From positions 1 to 37,904 of the forward strand of contig BNZC01000012.1 of assembly GCA_026000755.1 (NCBI GenBank): a DNA stretch of 37,904 bases, given 5' to 3'. The notes under the pieces are model-generated. The model made no database searches. It worked only from the letters and a program-made list of their open reading frames with translations, and was not told where the DNA came from. Origin of the DNA: Clostridia bacterium (GTDB lineage Bacteria > Bacillota > Clostridia > Lachnospirales > Lachnospiraceae). Shown piece by piece: positions 1-8,855 of this stretch; position 1 is the first letter of the stretch, and every line of letters starts with the position of its first letter. Position numbers and translations under genes: made by a program.

Positions 1-330
1 ACGGTGTACAATATGGGAAGATCCAATGACAAAATCAAAGGGGTTGCTTGCCAAAAGTTCTCTATGCTCCTTTGCCAAATGAGGTTGAAGCCCAAGCTCC
101 ACCCCGATTCCAAAGGGCAGAATCTCTTTCCGGCGCAAGAGCGATAGTTCTTCAAAATAACAATCAAAATCAATAATAAATTCCCCCGGACGATTGGGAT
201 AATCTAAGTCCAGATGATCGGTGAAACAAATCCCCGAAAGACCCCTTATACGTCCTTGGCTGAGCATATCTAGGGGGAGGGTATGACTGTCGTCCGAAAA
301 ATAAGTATGCAAATGTGTATCCCAAAGCAT
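1..330 (-). CDS. hisJ: Histidinol-phosphatase-like PHP-domain protein (5' part only)
   Basis: The first 110 codons of a gene that runs off the left edge of the window. The product looks like a PHP-superfamily phosphoesterase of the HisJ/HisK type, which removes phosphate from L-histidinol phosphate in histidine synthesis. Visible metal-binding motifs in family order are the N-terminal HxH (WDTHLHTYFSDDS), a TDH motif (CFTDHLD), a glutamate motif (GVELGLQPH) and a histidine motif (GSSHIVH). The ATG at 330 is preceded by a GAAAGGAC ribosome site. The gene lies 87 bp downstream of the sensor kinase on the same strand, so it may be co-transcribed with the two-component genes. No other his genes are visible here, so another PHP phosphatase substrate is possible. 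Confidence 0.75.
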   Translation of the reverse strand, partial: MLWDTHLHTYFSDDSHTLPLDMLSQGRIRGLSGICFTDHLDLDYPNRPGEFIIDFDCYFEELSLLRRKEILPFGIGVELGLQPHLAKEHRELLASNPFDFVIGSSHIVHR

Positions 331-417
331 AAGATCTGTCCTTTCTCAAAACAAAATCCGTATTGCAGTACAGCAACATCACCAAAAACCCCATCCACAT
401 TAGGGCAGGTCCTTCCC

Positions 418-1182
418 TCAAAACACAATCCGTATGGTAGTTCCCCTGCCCTCTTCACTCTCTAGGCTAATCCGGGCATTGTGCCTTGCTACGATATGCT
501 TTACAATGGCAAGTCCAAGACCTGTTCCGCCGCTTTTCTTGGAACGACTGGGATCCACACGATAAAAACGTTCAAACACCCGCTGTTGGTATTTCTGCGG
601 TATGCCAATGCCTGTATCCGCAACGGTAAGCACGACTCTTTTATCCTCCGTATAATGGGTACTGATTGTAACCTTTCCACCCTTTTCATTGTAGCGAATG
701 GCATTACTACACAAATTATGCAACAATTCCTCTATCAGATTTTGATTTGCCAACACCATACAGTCCGCTTCCCCTTCAAGGAAGACGGAAACACCCTGTT
801 TTTCTGCTTGAAGCTTCATCATGGAAACACAGTCCGCCGCTTTTTTATAGAGATTCACCTGCTCCATTTCAATCTCACTGTAACCATCATCCAATTCCGA
901 AAGTTCAATGATGTCGTTGATTAGACTAAGCAGACGTTCTGCATTTACCCGAATTTCTCCTGCAAAACGCCGGGTATCTTCCTCCTTGGTAAATCCGCTT
1001 TCGATCAACTCCGCATAGCCGGAGATTGCGGTTAAGGGAGTTTTTAATTCATGGGAAACATTGGCGGCAAATTCCTCTCGCAAACTGGCTTGGCTTAATA
1101 CGTCAATCCGCTGTTCCCGTACTTCATTTGACAGTTCAATTTTGAAAAATCTCATAAAAAATTGACGTAGTGCTGCTCTCAT
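418..1182 (-). CDS. PhoR-like sensor histidine kinase lacking a sensor domain
   Basis: A 254-residue histidine kinase with only a catalytic core. The HisKA domain has its phospho-acceptor His at about residue 44 (ANVSHELKTPLT). The HATPase domain has an N box (LLHNLCSNAIRYN), G1 box (VADTGIGIP) and G2 box (GGTGLGLAI). The core resembles PhoR kinases, which partner PhoB-type regulators such as the gene just upstream. PhoR proteins normally carry one or two membrane spans and an extracellular or PAS sensor region before the H box; here only about 40 residues precede it. The ATG at 1182 has a strong AGGGGGG ribosome site. A GTG at 1236 is in the same frame, and an in-frame stop lies just upstream of that, so the protein cannot be longer as the sequence stands. 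Confidence 0.85.
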   Translation of the reverse strand: MRAALRQFFMRFFKIELSNEVREQRIDVLSQASLREEFAANVSHELKTPLTAISGYAELIESGFTKEEDTRRFAGEIRVNAERLLSLINDIIELSELDDGYSEIEMEQVNLYKKAADCVSMMKLQAEKQGVSVFLEGEADCMVLANQNLIEELLHNLCSNAIRYNEKGGKVTISTHYTEDKRVVLTVADTGIGIPQKYQQRVFERFYRVDPSRSKKSGGTGLGLAIVKHIVARHNARISLESEEGRGTTIRIVF

Positions 1183-1270
1183 GACCCCCCCTAAATTCAG
1201 ATGTTCCATTCTATTATTACAGGAAACTCTATACACTTCCTGTAATCAGATTTACGGGACAAGGTACCCC

Positions 1271-1954
1271 CTAATCAAAATCTATCAAATAGCCCACATT
1301 TCGCACAGTCTTGATTAAATTCCCGCCCTCACCCAACTTTTTACGCAGGGTTTTGATGTGCATATCCACGGTGCGGCTTTCGCCCTCATATTCAAATCCC
1401 CAGACACGATCCATGATTTTGTCACGGCTTAAGACAATGCCTTTGTTCAGCAGAAAGAATTTCAGCAATTCAAATTCTTTATAGGTAAGCTCTTTTGCCT
1501 CGCCGTCTACCCGAACCGAACGCTTGCCCTCATCAACAATAAGACCTCCCGCCGTAAGCACGGAGTCTTCTGACTTCACATCCTTCTCCATGCGCCGAAG
1601 CAGAGCTTTCACCCTTGATACCAGTTCCATTACGCCAAAAGGCTTTGTAATATAATCGTCTGCACCCAGATCTAAGCCCTTCACCTTATCCAGTTCCGAA
1701 CTTTTGGCAGTAACCAGAATAATGGGAATTTTTTTGGTCTCCTGCTTACTGCGGAGATTTCTCAGAATCTCAAGACCATCCTCTCCCGGCAACATAACAT
1801 CAAGGATAATCAAATCCGGCTTTGTTTGTTCCATGGCTTTTGCAAATTCCTGCCCGGATTCAAACTCCGTTGTACGAAAACCGCTGTTTTTTAAGGTATA
1901 GCTTTCGATTTCTCGAATATCAATATTATCTTCCACAATATAAATAAGGGGCAT
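1271..1954 (-). CDS. OmpR/PhoB-family response regulator
   Basis: A two-domain transcription regulator of 227 residues. The receiver domain (about 1-120) has the acidic pocket E8/D9, the phospho-acceptor Asp at about 52 (ILDVMLPGEDG), the conserved Thr at about 82 and the Lys at about 104 (YITKPF). The C-terminal half is a winged-helix DNA-binding domain of the Trans_reg_C type (YKEFELLKFFLLNKG, then SRTVDMHIKTLRKKLG near the end). It is first in the operon with the histidine kinase, which should phosphorylate it. The sequence is PhoB-like, but the regulon (phosphate or other) cannot be told from this window. A strong promoter lies directly upstream, back to back with the first oppA promoter. 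The ATG at 1954 follows a GGGAAAGGATG ribosome site. Confidence 0.92.
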   Translation of the reverse strand: MPLIYIVEDNIDIREIESYTLKNSGFRTTEFESGQEFAKAMEQTKPDLIILDVMLPGEDGLEILRNLRSKQETKKIPIILVTAKSSELDKVKGLDLGADDYITKPFGVMELVSRVKALLRRMEKDVKSEDSVLTAGGLIVDEGKRSVRVDGEAKELTYKEFELLKFFLLNKGIVLSRDKIMDRVWGFEYEGESRTVDMHIKTLRKKLGEGGNLIKTVRNVGYLIDFD

Positions 1955-1988
1955 AAAAGCATCCTTTCCCTAACATCTTCTACACTTC

Positions 1989-2018
1989 ATTATGAGGGAT
2001 AAAGGGAGCTTTTGTCAA
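1989..2018 (-). promoter_or_regulatory. Sigma-70-type promoter of the response regulator operon
   Basis: Reading leftward, TTGACA (2018-2013) is followed by an 18-bp spacer and CATAAT (1994-1989), a near-consensus vegetative promoter. It fires divergently from the oppA promoter 18 bp away, so a regulator bound between them could affect both. Confidence 0.7.
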
Positions 2019-2035
2019 CTACCTTTCGATTTTAC

Positions 2036-2064
2036 TTGCTTTTTCGGGCAAAATCGGTTAAAAT
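2036..2064 (+). promoter_or_regulatory. Promoter of the first oppA paralogue
   Basis: TTGCTT, a 17-bp spacer and TAAAAT lie 76 bp before the ATG. The sequence around the -35 box (TTTTACTTGC) and the -10 box match those of the second oppA promoter at 4294-4322, which suggests the promoter was duplicated with the gene. Confidence 0.6.
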
Positions 2065-2139
2065 TTTCCTATCAGCAGTTTTATATTTCTAAAATTTTTG
2101 GAGAAATTGAAACTCAAAAGTCGGGAGGATTTTTTAATT

Positions 2140-4218
2140 ATGAAAACAGCCAAAAGAACCGTCGTTGCATTTCTTAGTTTTCTTCTTTGCCTTAGCGTAT
2201 TTTCCGCTTGCGGGAAGAAAGCACTCAATGACACCTTGATCATCGGCACAGGGAAGATGGACGGACAATTCAACCAGTTATTTTACAAAAGCAACTATGA
2301 CCACCAAGTCGTAGAATTGACAAACATGTACGTCTATGATACAGGCAAAGGAGGGGAACTTGTTGACGGTGCCTGTTTTTATAAGGCTCCCCAAGTGGTA
2401 AGCGATGAAGCCGGCAATCAACATACCATCTATACGTTCCGTTTACGAGAGGGTCTGGTTTTTAGTGATGGAACGCCTGTGACGGCAGATGACATCATTT
2501 TCACCTACAAATGCGAATCTTCCTTTGCCTATGATGGTGTCAACTCCTTAGCAGAAGCCCCGCTTTCCGGTCTCTTAGCCTATCGTTATGATACACCTGA
2601 CTATGCTGCCGTATCCGCCTCCTTAAAACAATCTGCTGCCGCTACAGAAGAGGAAATATTAGCTGCCGCTGCGATGCGTGCTACCAATGAATATGACGAC
2701 AACCTGTTTGGACCCCAAAAAATGCTAGATACTTTGGGTATCCGAAATCATGTAAATATAAACAAAAAAAATATCACGTTTCGCATGGATATACCTCCTA
2801 ATCTGGAAGAGGGTAGCTCCGCTTATCGTCGCACGCTCATTTCCATTGCCACTGACATTTACTCTTCTGAATACCGAAACGAACTGATACCGAGCATTGA
2901 AAAAAAGAAAGAAAGAGAACTAAGCCTTGCGTATCTGACAGATAAAGTTGCAGAGAGTGAAGAAGTCAGTGACATATCAGGCATTGTAAAGCTAGATGAT
3001 TACACAGTACAGGTAACAGCAGACGGTGTAGATGCCAGCTTAGAATATCAGCTTGGTTCCTGCCCGATCATGTCACAGCAGTATTATTCCCAAGGCATTA
3101 ACAAGGTGGATTTCTCCGCTATGAAAGCAAAGCTTATGCAGCCCTTAGGGGGGGGGGCTTATATTTTGGAGAAATACAGTAACAAGACTGCGTACCTTAC
3201 CGCAAATCCCTCCTACTACAAAGGTACCCCCGAAATCACCCACCTCCAACTAACGGAAGTAAGCGGAAGCGACAAGGATAAGCTTACTGCCTTAAAAGAC
3301 AAAACCGTGAACGTTCTGCTAGATGTAGACTGTTCACCTGACAACAAAGAGCTTGCCGAAGAAAACCTGTCCTACTGCATGACCTACGACCGAAACGGTT
3401 GGGGATATATCGGCATCAGTGCAAAGCTCATTCCTGACATCAATATCAGAAAAGCTCTCATGTCTTTAATTGCAAGAGAACTAAGCCTTGGAGATTATTA
3501 CGAAGGCGTTGCCGTTGTATTGGAACGTCCCATCACCATGGCAAGTTGGGGCTATCCTATTAATGACAATGCCCCGGTCTACGACTATGACAAGAATACT
3601 GCTCTCGAATACTTCGCAAAGGCAGGCTATACCTTGGTAAAAGCGCAACCCCCGGAGGGCGAGGAAAACGCCGTTGCCAAAGACCGTTTAGTCGATGCCA
3701 CCGGTGAACCATTGTCTATGGAGGCCTACATCCCGGATGACAGCCATCCTGCAAGCCGCATATTCAAAATCATGCGTTATGTCTTAGAGGATATGGGTGC
3801 CACATTCGACTTGATCAATGTAAGCGGTGAACGCTATTACAACCAGTACATGGCAGGAGACTGTATGCTCTGGGGAGCTGCTTATGGCGGAACGACGGCT
3901 GATCCCGATTGCTATAAACTATTTCACTCGGATTCCATTATGAAAGGAACAAACCCTTTCTATCTAAATGACCCGGAAGTGGACCGGATGATTATGGAGG
4001 GTCGCTCTCTGGTTAAACGAGAGGAACGCATACCCATTTATGAAAAGCTGTTTGATCGGATTATGGATGATGCTGTGGTTATGCCCTATTATCAGCGACT
4101 GGAAATGAATGTGATTGATCCTAAAGTGGTGGATATTGGCAGTCTGCCAAAGGATCCGGATCCTTTCTGTGGCTTGTTACAGAAGATTGAAACACTAAAG
4201 TTGGTGCAGAAGAAATAA
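2140..4218 (+). CDS. oppA: Oligopeptide ABC transporter substrate-binding lipoprotein, paralogue 1
   Basis: A 692-residue family-5 extracellular solute-binding protein. A lipoprotein signal peptide ends at FSAC with the lipidated Cys at residue 24, so the mature protein is anchored outside the membrane and should hand peptides to the OppBC permease. Family features include YTFRLREGLVFSDGTPVTADD and the late FHSDSIMKGTNPFY block. The start is the ATG at 2140 after GGGAGGA; an upstream in-frame ATG at 2098 lacks a ribosome site and would bury the signal peptide. The protein aligns with the next gene along its whole length. It is longer than typical OppA (about 540-600), partly from an insertion around residues 150-260 present in both paralogues. 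A run of ten G bases at 3148-3157 encodes the LGGGA turn. Peptides are the likely substrate but are not proven. Confidence 0.88.
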   Translation: MKTAKRTVVAFLSFLLCLSVFSACGKKALNDTLIIGTGKMDGQFNQLFYKSNYDHQVVELTNMYVYDTGKGGELVDGACFYKAPQVVSDEAGNQHTIYTFRLREGLVFSDGTPVTADDIIFTYKCESSFAYDGVNSLAEAPLSGLLAYRYDTPDYAAVSASLKQSAAATEEEILAAAAMRATNEYDDNLFGPQKMLDTLGIRNHVNINKKNITFRMDIPPNLEEGSSAYRRTLISIATDIYSSEYRNELIPSIEKKKERELSLAYLTDKVAESEEVSDISGIVKLDDYTVQVTADGVDASLEYQLGSCPIMSQQYYSQGINKVDFSAMKAKLMQPLGGGAYILEKYSNKTAYLTANPSYYKGTPEITHLQLTEVSGSDKDKLTALKDKTVNVLLDVDCSPDNKELAEENLSYCMTYDRNGWGYIGISAKLIPDINIRKALMSLIARELSLGDYYEGVAVVLERPITMASWGYPINDNAPVYDYDKNTALEYFAKAGYTLVKAQPPEGEENAVAKDRLVDATGEPLSMEAYIPDDSHPASRIFKIMRYVLEDMGATFDLINVSGERYYNQYMAGDCMLWGAAYGGTTADPDCYKLFHSDSIMKGTNPFYLNDPEVDRMIMEGRSLVKREERIPIYEKLFDRIMDDAVVMPYYQRLEMNVIDPKVVDIGSLPKDPDPFCGLLQKIETLKLVQKK

Positions 4219-4229
4219 GAAACACTATT

Positions 4230-4270
4230 GCCTGTCAGGAACGGATAGATTTACTCCTGACAGGCGTTTT
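4230..4270 (+). terminator. Rho-independent terminator after oppA paralogue 1
   Basis: An 11-bp perfect stem (GCCTGTCAGGA with TCCTGACAGGC), a 14-nt loop and a following GTTTT, starting 11 bp after the oppA stop codon. The two oppA genes are therefore probably separate transcription units. Confidence 0.8.
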
Positions 4271-4293
4271 CATCTCAATTTATAAAATTTTAC

Positions 4294-4322
4294 TTGCATT
4301 TCCCTCAAAAGTCTGCTAAAAT
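4294..4322 (+). promoter_or_regulatory. Promoter of the second oppA and the opp operon
   Basis: TTGCAT, a 17-bp spacer and TAAAAT, preceded by TTTTACTTGC as at the first oppA promoter. It lies after the terminator and 78 bp before the start codon. Confidence 0.65.
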
Positions 4323-4400
4323 ACCCCTTGTGGTACTTTTCCACAACATGCAATACATATAAGCAAACAATGGTTTGCGGAAAAAAGGAGGATTTAATTT

Positions 4401-6395
4401 ATGAAAACAGTAAAAAAAGCTCTAGTCATTGTACTAAGCTTGGTGCTTTGTTTCGGCACACTGGCAGGTTGTGCAACAAAGACAGCCGACGGCAAAAGTA
4501 CGCTTCTACTTGGTGTTACCGAGTTTAACGGCGTATTCAACTTTCTCACCTACAACTCTGCCTATGACAGGTATGTAACGATGCTCACCCAGCTCAATGT
4601 TTATAACACAGGAAAGGGTGGCGATTGCGTGGACGGTGCCTGTACTTATCAGGAACCGGAGATTAAGACAGACGAGAACGGAAACCAGTACACGGTGTAC
4701 ACCTTTAAGATCAAAGACGGATTAAAGTTCAGCGACGGCCAGCCTGTCACCGCAGACGATCTGATCTGGACTTACAAGGCACAGCTTGCTCCCGCCTATG
4801 ACGGCTTAGGCAGCCTTTACACCTACAAGATTCGCGGAGCCAACGAATACCGTTATGATGATCCCAACTATGCAGATGCCATAGTGAAGATTAAAGAAGA
4901 ATCAAAAGCCACGCCGGAACAAATCAAGGAAGCGGCAAAGGATATGGCTACCTCTGATTACGAAGACGAAAGCTATGGTCCCGAAGGCTTGATTGAGGAC
5001 TTAAAGCTTAACATTGACGGCAGCTTAGAAGCAGGAAGTGATGCTTATAAAGAAGCAGTCATTACTGCCGCAACGGATGCTTATGCTACCGATTATGCAG
5101 ACGAATTTATTCCGGACATTGAAGCCGACAACGAAGCGAAGCTCACCACTGAATATGTAAGCGATAAGATGGCAGGCGGTGAAAACGTGCCTGATGTTTC
5201 CGGTATTGTAAAGTTAGATGACCTTACCGTTCAGGTAACTGCTGACGGCGTAGACCCCACCTTAGAAGTTCAGCTTGGACAAATGCCCATTATGCCGAAA
5301 CATTATTATGGGGAAAAGGCAACCAAGGTAGATTTTTCTGATATTAAGAAAAAGAACGGTGCACCTTTAGGCGGCGGTCCTTATATCTTTGATAAATTTG
5401 AAAACAACATTGTGACCCTTCATGCCAATCCGGACTACTATGAAGGCAAGCCACAGATTGAAACCATTAAGTTCCAGGTTATTCCGGTACCCGATCAGTT
5501 AAGTGCCGCTACCAATGGGGATGTAAATATCATGCTTGACTTAAGCTGCACCCCGGACAATGTACAGGCTCTTGAAGATGCCGGAAAATATGCAGAAACC
5601 TATGACCGTAATGGTTGGGGCTATGTAGGTATCAGCGGAAAGCTTCTCCCTGATGCAAATGTAAGAAAAGGCTTAGCCAGCTTAATGGACAGAGCCTCCG
5701 GTGTAAATACCTACTACGGCAAATTGGCGAAAGTATTAGAACGCCCCATTACCATGGCAAGCTGGGGTTATCCTTATGATGACAACGCTCCTGTCTATGC
5801 CTACGATACAGCAAAGGCATTGGATTACTTTAAGGCAGCAGGCTATACACAAACGAATGGCAAGTTAGTAGACAAAAACGGCAAGATATTGCACATTGAT
5901 GCCTATATTTCTTCTACCGAACACCCTGTGGTACCTCTGTTTACACAGATGAAGAATGACATTGAAGCATTGGGCGGTGAATTTTCCGTTACTCAGATTG
6001 ACTGGGCCTCCTTTAGTGAACAGTACAAACATGGTGACTTAATGCTTTGGGCGGCTGCATACGGCGACGGTCCTGCCGACCCGGATTGCTACCAGTATTT
6101 CCATTCGGATTCCATTGCCTCCGGCAACAATCCTTTCTACACCAACGATCCTGAAGTGGATAAGTTGATTATGGAAGGACGTGAAACCGCAGATCGTGAT
6201 GATAGGCTTAAGATTTATGCACAGCTCTTTGATAAGATCATGGATACCGCTACGGTAATGCCTTACTATCAGAGATTAGAAATGAATGCCATTGATCCTA
6301 CTGTGGTAGACATTTCCAGTATACCGGATGATTTAGACTCTTTCCATATATTATTGGATGTGATTCAGAACATAAAACTGGTTGAGAAGCAGTAA
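4401..6395 (+). CDS. oppA: Oligopeptide ABC transporter substrate-binding lipoprotein, paralogue 2
   Basis: A 664-residue family-5 solute-binding lipoprotein, clearly paralogous to the preceding gene. The signal peptide has a textbook lipobox LAGC with Cys24. Shared blocks include KFSDGQPVTADDLIWTYK, YDRNGWGYVGISGKLLPD, ERPITMASWGYP and PYYQRLEMN. The ATG at 4401 follows AAAGGAGG. It is the copy next to oppBCDF and is likely the main receptor of this importer. About 210 bp containing two hairpins separates it from oppB, an arrangement that can let the abundant binding protein be made in excess over the membrane subunits. The two paralogues probably differ in peptide preference, but the sequence does not show how. 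Confidence 0.9.
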   Translation: MKTVKKALVIVLSLVLCFGTLAGCATKTADGKSTLLLGVTEFNGVFNFLTYNSAYDRYVTMLTQLNVYNTGKGGDCVDGACTYQEPEIKTDENGNQYTVYTFKIKDGLKFSDGQPVTADDLIWTYKAQLAPAYDGLGSLYTYKIRGANEYRYDDPNYADAIVKIKEESKATPEQIKEAAKDMATSDYEDESYGPEGLIEDLKLNIDGSLEAGSDAYKEAVITAATDAYATDYADEFIPDIEADNEAKLTTEYVSDKMAGGENVPDVSGIVKLDDLTVQVTADGVDPTLEVQLGQMPIMPKHYYGEKATKVDFSDIKKKNGAPLGGGPYIFDKFENNIVTLHANPDYYEGKPQIETIKFQVIPVPDQLSAATNGDVNIMLDLSCTPDNVQALEDAGKYAETYDRNGWGYVGISGKLLPDANVRKGLASLMDRASGVNTYYGKLAKVLERPITMASWGYPYDDNAPVYAYDTAKALDYFKAAGYTQTNGKLVDKNGKILHIDAYISSTEHPVVPLFTQMKNDIEALGGEFSVTQIDWASFSEQYKHGDLMLWAAAYGDGPADPDCYQYFHSDSIASGNNPFYTNDPEVDKLIMEGRETADRDDRLKIYAQLFDKIMDTATVMPYYQRLEMNAIDPTVVDISSIPDDLDSFHILLDVIQNIKLVEKQ

Positions 6396-6467
6396 CATCA
6401 AGAAATAAACAGGAAACAAACGAGCGAAACAGAGCTTATAAATTTTATGAAGCTTATAAAGCAGCTT

Positions 6468-6510
6468 ACCCTGCCTTTCTCGCCCCAAAGAGGGGACGAA
6501 GGGGCAGGGT
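6468..6510 (+). terminator. Hairpin between oppA and oppB (partial terminator or mRNA stabiliser)
   Basis: ACCCTGCC pairs with GGCAGGGT, with an inner CCCC/GGGG stem. No clear U tract follows (CTGTCTGTATT), so it may stop only part of the transcription or protect the oppA mRNA 3' end. Upstream, AGCTTATAAA occurs twice, 18 bp apart (6433 and 6451), a possible operator. Confidence 0.5.
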
Positions 6511-6525
6511 CTGTCTGTATTAATA

Positions 6526-6576
6526 GTTACTGTTCAAAGGGAAACGCTGTGCAAAGGCTTCCCTTTGAACAGTAAC
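6526..6576. repeat. Short GTTACTGTTC...GAACAGTAAC palindromic element
   Basis: An 18-bp perfect inverted repeat (GTTACTGTTCAAAGGGAA and its complement) around a 15-nt loop; flanking ATA/TAT extends the pairing to 21 bp. Its termini match the elements at 18313, 25401, 26432 and 26820. The flanking octamers TATTAATA and TATAAACA agree at 6 of 8 positions, possibly a decayed target duplication. It lies 31 bp before oppB and will form a strong hairpin in the opp mRNA. Confidence 0.7.
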
Positions 6577-6607
6577 TATAAACACACACTAATAGGAGAT
6601 GATTTCT

Positions 6608-7576
6608 ATGTGGCAATATATTGTACGGCGGATCTTTATCAGCGTTATGATCTTATTCGGCATTTCCATTCTGCTCTATATTTTAATCCGTTCCATGCCG
6701 GGAGATTACATTACCATGATGACCACAGGCAAAAACAACGTTACTCCTGCCATGGTGGAACACTTAAGGCATTTATACGGACTTGACACCAACATCCCTC
6801 AGGGATATTTCAACTGGATCAGCCGAGCCATTCAGGGAGATTTTGGCGTATCGTTCTTCTACCAGAGACCTGTGGCTGACATTATCGGAGAAAAGGTCTT
6901 GGTATCCTTTACCCTGGCACTCCCTGTCTTTATCCTGACGATTTTGATCGGCGTTCCCTTGGGAATCATCAGTGCCACACGGCCTTATTCTAAGTTGGAT
7001 TATGCCATTACTACCATTGCCTTTGTGGGCATTTCCGTTCCCAGTTTCTTCTTGGCGGTAGTTCTAAAGCGTGTGTTTGCCTACGGATTAAAGTGGTTCC
7101 CACCTTTTGGCATGGTAACAGCCACGGAAGACTATACGGGCTTTGCCCTTTTCATGGACAAGTCCTGGCATTTGGTCTTGCCTATTGTCTGCCTGACTTT
7201 TATCGGAATCGGCAGTTATATGCGTTACGCCCGCTCAAATATGCTTGAGGTCTTAGATACCGACTATATCCGCACGGCCAGAGCAAAGGGACTGCCGGAA
7301 GGTACGGTTATTTACAGTCATGCTTTTCGCAACACCTTAATTCCCATTGTAACCATTATCGGCGGTTCTATCCCCGGACTGTTTGCGGGAGCCATGATTA
7401 CCGAAAACCTGTTCCAGATTCCCGGTATTGGTTGGTATGGGTACCAATCCCTGACAAATGGTGACATACCCTTTGTTATGGCATTTAACCTGTTTGTCGC
7501 CGCATTGACCTTGCTTGGTAACCTGCTTGCGGATATTTCTTATGCCTTAGTAGATCCCAGAATACGATTGAAATAG
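6608..7576 (+). CDS. oppB: Oligopeptide ABC transporter permease OppB
   Basis: A 322-residue inner-membrane permease of the BPD_transp_1 type, with OppB order: an N-terminal span (RRIFISVMILFGISILLYIL), the RSMPGD motif, then a block of about five spans. The cytoplasmic coupling segment is visible as DYIRTARAKGLPEGTVIYSH. It pairs with OppC to form the peptide channel driven by OppD and OppF. An ATG at 6599 directly abuts the AGGAG ribosome site, so the ATG at 6608 (spacing 9) is preferred. The next gene, oppC, begins 13 bp after the stop. Confidence 0.93.
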   Translation: MWQYIVRRIFISVMILFGISILLYILIRSMPGDYITMMTTGKNNVTPAMVEHLRHLYGLDTNIPQGYFNWISRAIQGDFGVSFFYQRPVADIIGEKVLVSFTLALPVFILTILIGVPLGIISATRPYSKLDYAITTIAFVGISVPSFFLAVVLKRVFAYGLKWFPPFGMVTATEDYTGFALFMDKSWHLVLPIVCLTFIGIGSYMRYARSNMLEVLDTDYIRTARAKGLPEGTVIYSHAFRNTLIPIVTIIGGSIPGLFAGAMITENLFQIPGIGWYGYQSLTNGDIPFVMAFNLFVAALTLLGNLLADISYALVDPRIRLK

Positions 7577-7589
7577 AAAGGAGGTAATT

Positions 7590-8843
7590 ATGCCTACACA
7601 AGATCCAAAAATGCAACCGGAAGAACAAACTACACATGGGCAACCATCTGTACAAGAACAGCCCTCTGCACCAGAACATTCCTCTATACAAACCACACAT
7701 GGCGTTACCTTCGGACAATTGGTATTCCGTCGTTTTGTACGCAACAAACTAGCTATAGCGGGCTTTTTCGCCCTGCTTATTATGATACTGTTTTGCTTCG
7801 TGGGTACGCTCCTAAATCCTTATCGAGAATACGAGCAGTTTTTTGATCCTGATGTCAGCTTTTCGGTACAACAGCTTAGCGAAATGAAGGATTTGAATCT
7901 CATTTCCGAAAAAATCAAAGTAACTCCCATAAAAATGGGAGCAGTCAGCTCTATTTTAGGCACAGCCAAGGAAGTAGCCGGAGAACCCATTGCCCTTACG
8001 GAAGTCCTTAAGAATCCCTCTTCTACCGAAACTTTTCGCCTCTACCATACCAGTTTCCGCCTCGCCCAGAAGAACATTCTACTGGAAAAAGGATTTTGCA
8101 CCGGTGAGGAGATCAAATTATACAACAAAATGCCCATCACCGGACAGCACCTGTTGGGTACGGATGTGGATGGTTTTGACGTATTTACCCGCTTACAGTA
8201 CGGCGGTCGGGTATCCCTCTTAGTGGGATTGATTTGTATGCTCTTTGCCGTATTTTTAGGTGCGGTCTTAGGCGGTATTGCCGGATACTACGGCGGATTT
8301 TTGGACGGAGCTATCATGCGTATTGTCGATGTGATTAACTCCATTCCGGTTTTCCCCATTATTATTTTATTTAACAGTTTCATGCGATTTTCTAAGGTTG
8401 GCGACCAAATGAAGATTTATTATCTGATTATCATTATCGCCGCCTTAAACTGGACGGGCTTGGCTCGTCTGGTACGAGGGCAGATTTTATCCTTACGGGA
8501 ACAGGAGTTCATGTTGGCGACAGAAACCGTGGGTCTTCGGGCAGGACGGCGTATTTTCCGCCATCTTCTGCCAAACGTTATGCCCCAGATTATTGTAAAT
8601 GCAACCCTCCTTGTAGGCGGTGTCATCCTCTTAGAATCCGCACTTAGCTTCCTGGGACTTGGCGTATCCCCCCCCTATTCCACTTGGGGCATTATGATTA
8701 ACCGTGTAAATGATCCCTTGGTTATGATCCACTGTCCTTATATTTGGCTCCCCCCCGGGTTGTGCATTTTGCTGACCATCATGGCAATCAACTTTGTAGG
8801 CGACGGACTGCGGGATGCCTTCGATCCCAAAATGAAACGGTAA
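7590..8843 (+). CDS. oppC: Oligopeptide ABC transporter permease OppC
   Basis: A 417-residue permease with the OppC_N region (about 40-95), one span at about 54-76 and then a long extracytoplasmic insertion of roughly 120 residues before the permease core. The core shows the LLGTDVDGFDVFTRLQYGGR motif typical of DppC/OppC and the coupling segment LREQEFMLATETVGLRAGRR. The first 38 residues are a hydrophilic Q/P/E/T-rich tail with TTHG twice, longer than in most OppC proteins. The ATG follows AAAGGAGG. Tracts of 8 and 7 C bases (8668 and 8750) lie near the 3' end. Confidence 0.92.
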   Translation: MPTQDPKMQPEEQTTHGQPSVQEQPSAPEHSSIQTTHGVTFGQLVFRRFVRNKLAIAGFFALLIMILFCFVGTLLNPYREYEQFFDPDVSFSVQQLSEMKDLNLISEKIKVTPIKMGAVSSILGTAKEVAGEPIALTEVLKNPSSTETFRLYHTSFRLAQKNILLEKGFCTGEEIKLYNKMPITGQHLLGTDVDGFDVFTRLQYGGRVSLLVGLICMLFAVFLGAVLGGIAGYYGGFLDGAIMRIVDVINSIPVFPIIILFNSFMRFSKVGDQMKIYYLIIIIAALNWTGLARLVRGQILSLREQEFMLATETVGLRAGRRIFRHLLPNVMPQIIVNATLLVGGVILLESALSFLGLGVSPPYSTWGIMINRVNDPLVMIHCPYIWLPPGLCILLTIMAINFVGDGLRDAFDPKMKR

Positions 8844-8855
8844 GGGAGAATTAGA

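Noticed and set aside
481..924. A 147-residue plus-strand frame opposite the sensor kinase
   Set aside because: It is a shadow of the kinase gene, with no ribosome site and no recognisable domain. The same holds for the long opposite-strand frames in the hybrid kinase, tyrS, rpoB and rpoC.
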